From positions 1 through 64,000 of the forward strand of contig JAKLKQ010000023.1 in assembly GCA_023150555.1 (NCBI GenBank): 64,000 nt of DNA, in the 5' to 3' direction. This document shows positions 1-7,591 of the stretch, one piece after another. The first letter of the stretch is position 1. Every line of letters starts with the position of its first letter. Below the pieces are notes generated by a model, which did no database searches, was not told the origin of the DNA, and was given only the letters and a program-made list of their open reading frames with translations. This stretch comes from Planctomycetota bacterium. GTDB taxonomy: Bacteria; Planctomycetota; SZUA-567; H5-PLA8. Position numbers and translations under genes: made by a program.

Positions 1-80
1 TGGGCGTTCCCTCGACGCCCCCACAAACTAGGTTTCGGCGGGGTGCCCAAGGGACTTAAGAACTTTTCAACAGAGCAGGG

Positions 81-476
81 ATGGTTCAATTCTGGGATCT
101 GAAGGACGGTCAGCAATTGGGACGGCCGATGTCTCGTGGCTATGGGGCAAGTTCATACGCAGGAGAAACGGCGGACTACTGGTGGATAGAGCGGGATTCG
201 TTTAAACAGGAAGGGGGAGATATCGATATTTGGATAAAAGGTAGTAGCAGCTTAATTGCTACGTTAAGACTTGGAGAATTTGGACCGCTTGAAAAGGTGA
301 TTGGCAAAGCTGGGGGATTGTACAAGATTGATCGCGATTGGCAGAGTAATCCACGTCTTTGTCGCCTCAGCCGACCTGCTTTCTGGTACGGCTTCCTCTG
401 GCTGCCCGAGTTCTACCTGACCTTGGCGCTCGAGCTGGGGCTGGCGTGGAGCGTCTGGCGCGACCGGAAGTTGTAG
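81..476 (+). CDS. Hypothetical protein with C-terminal membrane segment
   Basis: 131 residues, not recognised. The first residues (QFWDLKDGQQLG) resemble the last strand of a WD40 blade. An in-frame stop at 57-59 just upstream means no larger WD40 gene is intact here, so this could be the 3' remnant of one. The C-terminus (about residues 98-128) is aromatic and hydrophobic and ends in basic residues, like a single membrane anchor. The first 270 bases are clearly AT-richer than the neighbours, which suggests transfer or decay. ATG at 81 has only a weak purine-rich leader. Function unknown. Confidence 0.45.
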   Translation: MVQFWDLKDGQQLGRPMSRGYGASSYAGETADYWWIERDSFKQEGGDIDIWIKGSSSLIATLRLGEFGPLEKVIGKAGGLYKIDRDWQSNPRLCRLSRPAFWYGFLWLPEFYLTLALELGLAWSVWRDRKL

Positions 477-481
477 AGACT

Positions 482-604
482 GTCAGCTATCGGCTTTCAG
501 CGTTCAGTTACGGCCACGGCAGGCTCACGCCAAGACGCCAAGGCGCAAAGTAAGGGATGAATCGGGAAGCTCTTTCTGCGGCTTTGCGTCTTAGCGTGAG
601 AAAT
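482..604. repeat. Intergenic word repeats with inverted arms
   Basis: Two units lie side by side. The first (482-508) has the words GCTATCGGC and TTTCAGCG. The second (524-604) has a left arm of CACGCCAAGACGCCAAGGCG type and a right arm CTTTGCGTCTTAGCGTGAG that pairs with it imperfectly. The second is related to the repeat at 2578-2662. Repeats of this style are widespread in intergenic DNA of environmental bacteria and their function is unknown. Confidence 0.7.
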
Positions 605-611
605 CCCTCAC

Positions 612-1490
612 TCACATCTTCTTCAGGAAGGCCACCGCGTCCTTGTAGCGCGCGTACTTGCGTTCGAGGCGCTTGAATTCGGGGCCGTGCACGCAGCGCT
701 TGCCGTCGGCACGGCGGCCCACGCCGAGGTGCTTGTGGAGCAGCTCGTGGTACATCAGGTAATCGAGCACCCACAGCGGGATCCGGGGCGAGTCGAAGAC
801 CTGGCTGACGATCAGCGTGTCGGCTTCCTCGCGGTAGGTGCCGAGGATGCGCCGCGCGCGCGCGGGGCTCCAGCGCAGCTTCGGGCGCGCCATCCGGCCC
901 GCGAAGTACGTCTCGTTCACGCGCGCGAAGCTCTCGTCCAGCGAACGGTGCTTGCCGGGGCCGGCGATGGCCTTGGCCGTGCCGCGCCGCGCGCCGGGCA
1001 GGTTGAAGGCGCCCTTGGGCAGCGCGCGCACGAAGGTGTCGAAGGCGTCGCGCGGAAGTTCGCGCCGCGCCTTTTTCGTGCGGCAGAGGATCAGCTGCGC
1101 GAGCTGTTCCAGGGCCGCGTCGGGCGCCGTGCGGAAGGCCGTGTGCAGCTGCACGCGCGCGGTGCCGTCGGGTTCGATGCGGTAGCTGTACAGCGTCGAG
1201 CGGAACGGGCGGAAGATCACGCGCGCGGCGCGCACGCGATCATGGCGGCGCTGTCGTGCGGTCTCGAGGATCAGAGTCTCGACGTGCGCTTCGCTCTTCA
1301 GCGGGGCCAGCGGCGCGAGCTTCAGGGGCGGGGCGGGGGCGGGTGAATCGTTCTCGGGCTCGCCGGCCTCATCGAGCGGAAAGAGCGTCGGCTGGTGCAG
1401 GCCGGTGCGCGGGCGGGGTTCGTCGCCAGGGCGCCCGGGTCGCTGGGGGCGCTCAAGGCCGTTGCCGGATTGGGGTTCGAAGGCGTCCAC
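612..1490 (-). CDS. SprT-like zinc metallopeptidase-domain protein
   Basis: The C-terminal half carries an HExxH-type motif (YHELLHKHLG) followed about 20 residues later by VHGPEFKRLERKY, the arrangement of SprT-like/YgjP-type zinc peptidase domains. The N-terminal third is Pro/Arg-rich and low complexity. The frame stays open to 1658 and an ATG at 1604-1602 lies within the palindrome that also holds the start of the divergent TPR gene. The extra N-terminal residues are basic and unlike a domain, so GTG at 1490 (preceded by GGGAA) is preferred; TTG at 1541 is an alternative. Substrate unknown; protein or DNA-protein-crosslink proteolysis is possible from the family. Confidence 0.7.
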   Translation of the reverse strand: MDAFEPQSGNGLERPQRPGRPGDEPRPRTGLHQPTLFPLDEAGEPENDSPAPAPPLKLAPLAPLKSEAHVETLILETARQRRHDRVRAARVIFRPFRSTLYSYRIEPDGTARVQLHTAFRTAPDAALEQLAQLILCRTKKARRELPRDAFDTFVRALPKGAFNLPGARRGTAKAIAGPGKHRSLDESFARVNETYFAGRMARPKLRWSPARARRILGTYREEADTLIVSQVFDSPRIPLWVLDYLMYHELLHKHLGVGRRADGKRCVHGPEFKRLERKYARYKDAVAFLKKM

Positions 1491-1602
1491 GGCGTTTCCC
1501 GAGCGTTTTTGCTTGACGCGTCCCCGCGTTTTCCTGAACAATAGGCGCGTCTCAAGACGATAACGATTGTAGCGCAGTCGGGCATAGAAAGGAACCTGCT
1601 GC

Positions 1603-2100
1603 ATGCGTTCCCGAAGCCGACCCTCGCCGCGCAGCCTGCTCCCCGAGAACATCCGCACGCTCTATCGCGAAGGCCTGGTTCCGGACCTGTTCCAGCCCAT
1701 CGAGCTGGCCTGGCCCGAGGACGCGGCGTTCGAGATCGAGTTCTGCGAGCAGGTGCTGCGCCGCCGCGCGGACCACATCGAGGCCCTGGCGGTGCTGGGC
1801 GAGGCCTATACGCGCCGCGGCGACTTTGCCAAGGGCCTGGAGACGGACCTGCGCCTGAGCGAGATACGCCCCGAGAGCAAGCACGTGCAGTACAACCTGG
1901 CGTGCAGCTACAGCCTGAACGGACAGAAGCGCGAAGCCCTGCGCGCGCTGCGCCGCGCGCTGGACCTGGGCTTCACCGATTTCGAGCACCTGAACCAGGA
2001 TGCCGACCTGGCGCCGCTGAAGAGCGAGCCCGAGTTCCAGGCGCTGGTGAAGCGGCTGGACCGCAAGGGCAAGAAAGCGCCGAAGGCGAAGAAGAAATAA
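1603..2100 (+). CDS. TPR-repeat protein
   Basis: 165 residues. About residues 50-125 form two to three tetratricopeptide helices (EALAVLGEAYTRRGDFAKGL, then VQYNLACSYSLNGQKREAL). They are followed by the 'end-of-group' segment GFTDFEHLNQDADLAPL often seen at the end of TPR arrays. The tail is Lys/Ala-rich (KKAPKAKKK). AAAGGA precedes ATG by about 9 bases. It is divergent from the SprT-like gene. The stop codon TAA abuts the inverted-repeat element at 2101. Probably a cytoplasmic protein-protein interaction scaffold; partner unknown. Confidence 0.8.
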   Translation: MRSRSRPSPRSLLPENIRTLYREGLVPDLFQPIELAWPEDAAFEIEFCEQVLRRRADHIEALAVLGEAYTRRGDFAKGLETDLRLSEIRPESKHVQYNLACSYSLNGQKREALRALRRALDLGFTDFEHLNQDADLAPLKSEPEFQALVKRLDRKGKKAPKAKKK

Positions 2101-2264
2101 GAGTGCGCCCTAAAACCGGACCGTGAGACGGATGCGGAGTGCCGGGCAAGCGGTGCGAGGAAGGCGAACAAGCCTTATCGGGACGAGATACGGCGCGAGA
2201 GCCTGACGAAGCAGCGCGCTGGCCGCCATCCGCAGTCGGCCACGGGACGTTTTAGGGCGCACTC
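2101..2264. repeat. 164-bp element with perfect 16-bp terminal inverted repeats
   Basis: GAGTGCGCCCTAAAAC at 2101-2116 is exactly inverted at 2249-2264. Pairing continues imperfectly inward (GGATGCGGA against TCCGCAG). The interior is GC-rich with no ORF of note. TAA lies immediately outside each end (2098-2100 and 2265-2267), which could be a 3-bp target duplication; the left copy is also the stop codon of the TPR gene. It fits a miniature inverted-repeat element or a large structured RNA. No second copy was seen in the window. Confidence 0.65.
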
Positions 2265-2350
2265 TAAGCGCGAAACCGTGTTGAAGCGCCCGCGCGAATG
2301 TCGGACACTATGTGGGCCGCATGAACCCCTTCGACGAAACGGAACCGGCC

Positions 2351-2530
2351 ATGACCACCGCTCGACTCCGCCGCTTTGTGCTGCTGCCCCTGCTGGGCCT
2401 CGCGCTGGCCTTCGCGCTGGGCACCGGCTGCAAGCGCAACCAGACGACGCTCGACGACCGCACGCTCGAGAACCGGCCTCACGTGGACACCGAAGAGCCC
2501 GTCGACCGCAGCGATCCGTTCCGGCCCTGA
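2351..2530 (+). CDS. Small putative lipoprotein
   Basis: 59 residues: a short basic start, one hydrophobic segment (FVLLPLLGLALAFALG) ending in TGCKRN, then a 33-residue charged tail with DRTLENRPHVDTEEP. The Cys after the hydrophobic stretch suggests a lipobox, though the -3 position is Gly rather than Leu. ATG 2351 has GGAAC upstream; an in-frame ATG at 2312 would add 13 residues. No family recognised. If translated it would be a membrane-anchored peptide. Confidence 0.45.
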   Translation: MTTARLRRFVLLPLLGLALAFALGTGCKRNQTTLDDRTLENRPHVDTEEPVDRSDPFRP

Positions 2531-2539
2531 TCTGCGGGG

Positions 2540-2662
2540 ACCGGAGTCTGGCAGCCGGACGCCGGGAAACAGCAAGCTCACGCCAAGACGCCAAGTCGCA
2601 GAGAAGAAGGAATCTGTATCCTTCCCTTCTAGCTTGGCGCCTTTGCGTCTTTGCGTGAAATT
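2540..2662. repeat. Intergenic word repeat with inverted arms
   Basis: CTCACGCCAAGACGCCAAG near 2578 and TTGGCGCCTTTGCGTCTTTG near 2634 are imperfectly complementary arms around an AT-richer core. The left flank (about 2543-2570) has the words CCGGAGTC and CCGGACGCCGG. Same family as 524-604. Confidence 0.7.
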
Positions 2663-2673
2663 CCAGTGGCGTG

Positions 2674-2997
2674 CTACTCGGGGGCTTCGGCCTCGGCCTT
2701 GCCGACCATGGCGGGGACCTGCTTGGGCCAGCCGGTTTCCAGCGCCTGCGCATGGGCTTCGGCGGCGGCCTGCGGCGAAGCGGCGTTCGCGGCGGCAGCG
2801 CCGTCCTCCACGTCGGACCAGGCCCACAACTCGAGGTACTCGTCGGTGCCGGCCAGTTCCTGCTTCATGGCCAGCGCGTCGACGGCCTGCTGAAAGCGCT
2901 CGCTCAGCGGCACGTCGTGCTCGGCGCCCGAGTCGTCGGCGGCCTTCACCTGGGTGGGGATGTTCTTCCAGCACAGCACTTGTATGCGGATCGGCAT
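2674..2997 (-). CDS. 'Virulence factor' family small protein (PF13769-like)
   Basis: 107 residues. The N-terminal pattern IQVLCWKNIPTQVKA, then SERFQQAVDALA and LAGTDEYLE, matches my memory of the Pfam 'Virulence factor' family, small proteins of unknown biochemical role found near folate/methyl-transfer genes in other bacteria. The last 35 residues are Ala/Glu-rich. It starts 2 bases after the stop of the PqqD-like gene and is the last gene of the four-gene minus-strand operon. The family name does not imply pathogenesis here. Confidence 0.65.
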   Translation of the reverse strand: MPIRIQVLCWKNIPTQVKAADDSGAEHDVPLSERFQQAVDALAMKQELAGTDEYLELWAWSDVEDGAAAANAASPQAAAEAHAQALETGWPKQVPAMVGKAEAEAPE

Positions 2998-2999
2998 CG

Positions 3000-4586
3000 C
3001 TATTTTCCTTCGGGTTTCCCGGGGTTGGCGGGGTTCACGGGATTGAGGTGCTCGACGAAGTGCTCCACGCCCTTCGGCGGTTTGAGGTCGATCAGGCGGC
3101 GCTCGCCGAGCATTTTCATGAACGCGAGGAGCTTGGGGAACATCGCGACGGGGTGGATCTGGAAGTCGGTGCTCAGCGCGGCCAGGACTTCGCCCAGGCA
3201 GGGGCCTTCCGTCAGCAGTTCCCAGATGCGGCAGCCGACGGGGTCGAGCGAGAGGCGCTTGAGCTGCGGCTCCTGCGGGACGCGCAGGACCTTCGCGATC
3301 ATGCCTCCGGCGGGCGCGGCCTCGTAGACCAGGTCGCCACTCTTGTCCTTGCTGCTCTTTTCCAGGCGCACTTCCTTGCGCGTGCGTACACGGTAGGCCA
3401 ACTGCAGGCGGCGCCAGTCTTCGGGCGGACCGGCGGGCTTGCGCGGGTCTTTTGCGGCGTCATTTGCGTCGTCCTTCTTGGCGGGCGGCTTGGGGCGTTG
3501 CGGGGCTTGGGCTTCGGCCTCGACATACCTGCGCCAGTCGATGCGCGCGTGTTCGATGCGCCCGTGGCAATCGATTTCGGCGATGCGTTGCTCGAGTTCG
3601 GCCAGCGCGCCGGCGGCGCCGCAGCGCGCGCCCAGCGCCCAGATGCGGCGGCTCTCCTCGCAGGTCCAGGCCAGCACCGTGGTCTCGCCCTGCCAGCGCT
3701 TGGAAAGGAGTCGGATGATCCAGTCTCCCAGTCGCACGTAGAACCAGCGCCGTTCGACCAGGCGCGCGCCGGCGTGGCCGCGAATGCTTGTGTCCTGGGG
3801 CTCGGGCGGGTTGCCGCGTTCGATGATCTCGCGGGCCAGGCGCTTGAAGACGGCGTTGCGGGAGCTGTTGTAGAGATGCAGGTCGGAGAACTCCAGGCGC
3901 ACGAGGTCCAGGCGCTTGCCCGGGGCCTGGAACTGGAGGTAGGCGTGGCCTTCGCGCCCGCGCAGTCCCACGATGCGGTACTCGGAGGGCCACGCCAGCG
4001 CCAAGCCGGCGAGCGCGATCACCAGGGGTTCGCCTTCGCCCTGCAGGCCGGCGCTGTTCAGCAGCGTCACGGCGGTGCGTTCGGGTTCGGGGTCGAAGTC
4101 GGGCGGGCAGATTGCGGCGGCGAGCAGCGCCTGGCGTTTTTTTGCGGTCAGGTTCACCAGCGCGACCCAGCCGCGGCGGCCGTTCCAGGTGTAGCCCCGC
4201 ACGCGCCCGTCGACCGGCTGCTTCAGGAAGCTGTCGGCCAGTTGCGTGACGCCGTCCCAGGCGAACGCCGCGCCGACGACCTTGGCCTGGTCCTCGACGG
4301 CCTTGCATTCGCGCGTGAAGGCCTTCTCGATGCGCTGCAGCCGCGCGTTGCGGTCTTCCTGCTGGGCGTCGGAGGCGTGCCAGCGCCAGTTGAGTTCCAA
4401 GGGCGTGACGGTGAGCGTCTCCCAGCGCACCTTGGCGGACTGCACGGTCCATTCGGAGACTAGCGGGTGCCAGCCCAGCGGCGCTTTCAGGCGCAGGGGC
4501 GGCAGGGCGAAGTCGGACCAAGCCAGGTGCGTAATGGGCGGCGCGCCGGTTTCGGAACCGGCGGCCGGCTGGGCGGAAGCCGGCAT
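3000..4586 (-). CDS. Large protein with C-terminal PqqD-like domain
   Basis: 528 residues. About residues 430-510 (LKRLSLDPVGCRIWELL, then VLAALSTDFQI, LLAFMKMLGERRLIDL) follow the pattern of PqqD-family winged-helix domains, the RiPP recognition element that presents precursor peptides to modifying enzymes. The first 340 residues are unrecognised and Trp/Arg-rich; a Lys/Pro/Asp linker sits near residue 350. No radical-SAM enzyme or precursor peptide is adjacent, so a RiPP role is unproven. Start ATG 4586 lies 8 bases beyond the stop of the HEAT gene with GGAGG upstream. Third gene of the operon. Confidence 0.65.
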   Translation of the reverse strand: MPASAQPAAGSETGAPPITHLAWSDFALPPLRLKAPLGWHPLVSEWTVQSAKVRWETLTVTPLELNWRWHASDAQQEDRNARLQRIEKAFTRECKAVEDQAKVVGAAFAWDGVTQLADSFLKQPVDGRVRGYTWNGRRGWVALVNLTAKKRQALLAAAICPPDFDPEPERTAVTLLNSAGLQGEGEPLVIALAGLALAWPSEYRIVGLRGREGHAYLQFQAPGKRLDLVRLEFSDLHLYNSSRNAVFKRLAREIIERGNPPEPQDTSIRGHAGARLVERRWFYVRLGDWIIRLLSKRWQGETTVLAWTCEESRRIWALGARCGAAGALAELEQRIAEIDCHGRIEHARIDWRRYVEAEAQAPQRPKPPAKKDDANDAAKDPRKPAGPPEDWRRLQLAYRVRTRKEVRLEKSSKDKSGDLVYEAAPAGGMIAKVLRVPQEPQLKRLSLDPVGCRIWELLTEGPCLGEVLAALSTDFQIHPVAMFPKLLAFMKMLGERRLIDLKPPKGVEHFVEHLNPVNPANPGKPEGK

Positions 4587-4594
4587 CGTTCGGG

Positions 4595-6991
4595 TCAGTC
4601 CTCCAGGAAGATCTCGCCGTCGCCGCCGTCGTCGGGCGGTGCCTCGGGGCTGGCCGGGAGGGCCTTTCTCAAGGCTTCCTCGATGCTATCGAGTTCCCGC
4701 TCCAGGGCCGCTCGCTTTTCGGTGGCGCACCGGAGGGCGTATTGGAAGCCCGGGTCCTTGTGCAGCGCCGCGAACTCGGGGTTCATCGCGATGGGCTCGA
4801 CCTGCAGCCAGCCCAGCTCGATGGCCATGTGGAGCGCGTGGATGCATTCGTCGCGCAGGCCGGCGTAGCCGTAGAATCCGGCGGCCTCGAACCAGACCTC
4901 GTCGTCCTCGCCGGCGCTTTCCAGCGCCAGTCGGACCTCGGCCAGAGCCTCGTCCTTCTTGCCGGAGGCCCACAGCGGGCGGGCTAGGCGGGTGCGCTGC
5001 CAGGCCACCATGTGGGTGTTGGCGGGGTTGTGCAGGGCCAGGGCGCGGCGCAGCTCGACGATGGCGTTCTCGTGCTGCCCGCAGACGAAGTACGACCAGC
5101 CCAGCGTGTCGATGAAGTGCTCGCTGGTGGGATTGATCGCCAGCGCGCGCTCGACCATGTCCAGCGCCACCTTGGGCCGCAGGAAGTCCTTGGAGAAGGC
5201 GGTGCAGTACAGCCACGCACGGTTGTTGAGGATGGTGGCCTGGTCGCCGTCGGCGCCCAGGAGCGCGCCCCAGCGGTCGAAGGCGGCCTCGCTTTTGTTG
5301 TATGCGCCCAACTCGTGGTAGTAGCTGCTGAGCCGGGAGAGGACGCTGCGGGCGAGGGGATCGCGGCGCAGGATGCCTTCCAGCGGCTCGGTGGCGCGCT
5401 GCACCAGCCCGCGCTCCTTGTAGACGCGCGCGAGCGCCGCGGCGGCGTACGCGCTGTTAGGATTGCGCAAGTACTCGCGCAGCTGGGTGGAGGCCAGTTC
5501 GCGGAAGGCGTCGGCGTCGTTGTTGTAGGCCAGCAGAGCCATCAGCGCATCGGCGTCGCCCTTCTTGGCGGCCTCGCGCAGGCGGGGCAGGCCCTTTTGA
5601 ATGTGCCATTCGCCGATGCGCGCCATGGCGGTGCCCGCGACGTAGTCGCCGGCGTCGTCGGCCAGGCGGATCAGGCTGCCCTCGCCCTCGGGGTCGCCCA
5701 GCGCGGCCAGGGCCTCGGCGGCCAGCAACTGGATGTCGCGTTCGCGGGTGGCGAGCATGCCCTTGAGTTTCGCCGCGGCGTCCTTGTAGCGCAGGGTGGC
5801 GACGATCTCGATGGCCATCCGCACCAGGCCGACGTCCTCGTCGTCGAGCAGCTTGGCGGCCAGCGCGCCGTCCTCGGGCTTCAGCATCGAACTGAGCGCG
5901 GAGAGGGCAGTCGCCCGGGCCTCGTTCTTGGGGTCGGCGAGCACGGCCTTCAGTTCGGGCACGAAGGTCGGGTCGCGCAGCGCGCCCATGGCCCAGATGG
6001 CCATGGCGTGCAGTTCCTTGCGGCTCTCGTCCTTCAGAATCTTGCGCAGCAGCGGGGCGTCCTGGGCATCGCGCAGGCCGGCGAGCCCGCGCAGGGCGTC
6101 GGTCTGGATGCCTTCGGGTCCGCCCTTCTCGAGGATCTCGCGGTAGATCGGCCCGGCCTGATCGTCGGCGAGACCGGTGAGCGTATCGAGCGCTTCGCTC
6201 TGGACGCTGGCGTCGATGGCGCCTCCGCCGCGGGCCAGGCGCCGGATCTCGGGCAGGCTCTCGCGGTCGCCCATGCGGCGGATCGCGGCCATGGCTTGGA
6301 CGCACAGGGCGGGGGTCTGCGACTTCAGGGCCTCGCGGACCAACGCGCGGGATTCGGGCGTGGGGAACTTCGCCAGGATGTATAGGACGTCGCCCTTCAG
6401 GCTCTCCGGGCAGTGGGCGTGGAACTTCTGGAGGGCGGCGACGCCGTCGGCGCCGATGTTGAGCCACTTCAGGTTGCGCAGGATCGCCTGCTGCACCTGC
6501 TCGTCCTTCTCGCCGTCCAGCAGGCCGATCAGCAGGGGTACGGCCGCCGCGCGGGCCTTCTGTGCCAGGCGGTGGACGGCGGCAACGCGCTCTTCCCACT
6601 GCATTTCCGCAAAGCGTTCCAGCGATTCGCCGACTTCGCCGCCCAGGGTGCCGACGGCCGCCATGCGGGCCTTGTGCGTCAGCGTGGCGACGCTGCGCGC
6701 CAACTCCGGGTCGTCTTCGGTCTTCAGCGCGGCCAGCTGGGGAAGGGCCTCGGCGCCGTAGGGTTCCAACTCCTTCGCGGCGCGGGTGCGTTCGGCCCAT
6801 TGCTCGCTGCGGAGCCCCTCGATCAGCTTGGCGATGGCCGCGCGGCGTTCGGCGGCGGTCGCTGCCTTGGGCGCGGGCTTCGCGGTGCCGTCACCTGTGG
6901 GCGCGTTGTCTTCGGCGGCGCGCGGCGCCGGAGAGGCGGCCAAGGCCAGCGTGAAGAACAGCACGGCTACGCGGCGCATGGTCCGGGTCAT
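4595..6991 (-). CDS. Secreted HEAT-repeat plus TPR protein
   Basis: 798 residues. An N-terminal signal peptide (TMRRVAVLFFTLALAA) is followed by many HEAT/PBS-lyase-like helical repeats to about residue 480 (for example VQQAILRNLKWLNIGADGVA) and then TPRs (about 560-770, including FIDTLGWSYFVCGQHENAI). Predicted exported or periplasmic scaffold. The start overlaps the stop of the cyclic-nucleotide-binding gene as ATGA, indicating translational coupling. The open frame runs on to 7447, but the extra part is the antisense-like reading of the upstream gene. Binding partner unknown. Confidence 0.85.
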   Translation of the reverse strand: MTRTMRRVAVLFFTLALAASPAPRAAEDNAPTGDGTAKPAPKAATAAERRAAIAKLIEGLRSEQWAERTRAAKELEPYGAEALPQLAALKTEDDPELARSVATLTHKARMAAVGTLGGEVGESLERFAEMQWEERVAAVHRLAQKARAAAVPLLIGLLDGEKDEQVQQAILRNLKWLNIGADGVAALQKFHAHCPESLKGDVLYILAKFPTPESRALVREALKSQTPALCVQAMAAIRRMGDRESLPEIRRLARGGGAIDASVQSEALDTLTGLADDQAGPIYREILEKGGPEGIQTDALRGLAGLRDAQDAPLLRKILKDESRKELHAMAIWAMGALRDPTFVPELKAVLADPKNEARATALSALSSMLKPEDGALAAKLLDDEDVGLVRMAIEIVATLRYKDAAAKLKGMLATRERDIQLLAAEALAALGDPEGEGSLIRLADDAGDYVAGTAMARIGEWHIQKGLPRLREAAKKGDADALMALLAYNNDADAFRELASTQLREYLRNPNSAYAAAALARVYKERGLVQRATEPLEGILRRDPLARSVLSRLSSYYHELGAYNKSEAAFDRWGALLGADGDQATILNNRAWLYCTAFSKDFLRPKVALDMVERALAINPTSEHFIDTLGWSYFVCGQHENAIVELRRALALHNPANTHMVAWQRTRLARPLWASGKKDEALAEVRLALESAGEDDEVWFEAAGFYGYAGLRDECIHALHMAIELGWLQVEPIAMNPEFAALHKDPGFQYALRCATEKRAALERELDSIEEALRKALPASPEAPPDDGGDGEIFLED

Positions 6992-7521
6992 CCCCTGTGA
7001 GCCGAATGTCCGCAGAAGGCGTGGAGTTCCTGGATGGCCGCGCGGAAGGGCGCGGGCAGGCCCTTCGTAGAGAGGTCGAGGTCGGCCAGCACGGCGATTT
7101 TCTCCAGGGCTGCGATCAGGCGCTGGGCGCTGATGCGCCCCAGGTTGACCGCAAAGTGCAGCGCGGTGACGTTGTCTTCCGCCAGGAGCGCGTCGAAGTG
7201 CTCGCGGTCCAGCCAGCCGGTCGTGACCGTCGTCCGCGCGCGGATCGTCGCTGTGCGCGGGGCGTGCGTCAGCAGGCCGATCTCGCCGAAGACCGAGGGG
7301 CCCTGCAGCTCGGCCAGGCACACCGCGTGCGGTTCGGCGCCCTTGATGACCTCCACCGTGCCCTTGGACAGTACGTAGAGCCCGTTGGGCGGGTCGCCTT
7401 CCGAGAGGATCACCGCGCCGGGGGCGTGGGTCTGGCGCTTGAGCCATCCACTGAGTTCCTCGAGACGGTGGAAGTGCAGGCCCTCAAAGACGGGGATCTC
7501 GCTGAGTGCCGAGGGGTCCAT
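6988..7521 (-). CDS. Cyclic-nucleotide-binding domain protein
   Basis: 177 residues. Residues 10-115 form a cNMP-binding beta-barrel. The phosphate-binding cassette reads FGEIGLLTHAPRTATI, with Glu80 and Arg89 at the ligand-contact positions. No helix-turn-helix follows; the last 60 residues are helical, so it is not a CRP-type repressor/activator as such. AGGAGG sits 7 bases before ATG. First gene of the operon, coupled by ATGA to the HEAT/TPR gene. It probably senses cAMP, cGMP or c-di-GMP and passes the signal to a partner; ligand unknown. Confidence 0.85.
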   Translation of the reverse strand: MDPSALSEIPVFEGLHFHRLEELSGWLKRQTHAPGAVILSEGDPPNGLYVLSKGTVEVIKGAEPHAVCLAELQGPSVFGEIGLLTHAPRTATIRARTTVTTGWLDREHFDALLAEDNVTALHFAVNLGRISAQRLIAALEKIAVLADLDLSTKGLPAPFRAAIQELHAFCGHSAHRG

Positions 7522-7591
7522 ACGATCCTCCTGCAGGCCTGCTAACGCGGCGGACAGGGGGCCGGTTCAAGCCTGGCCAAAGCATCCTCTA

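Noticed and set aside
2376..4463. Plus-strand open frame of 695 codons over the small-lipoprotein and PqqD-like region
   Set aside because: Arg/Pro/Ala low complexity, antisense to the minus-strand operon; no recognisable motif.
4595..7447. Treating 4595-7447 as one 950-residue protein
   Set aside because: The first 152 codons overlap the cNMP-binding gene in another frame and are Arg/Pro-rich; the ATGA-coupled start with a signal peptide at 6991 is far better.
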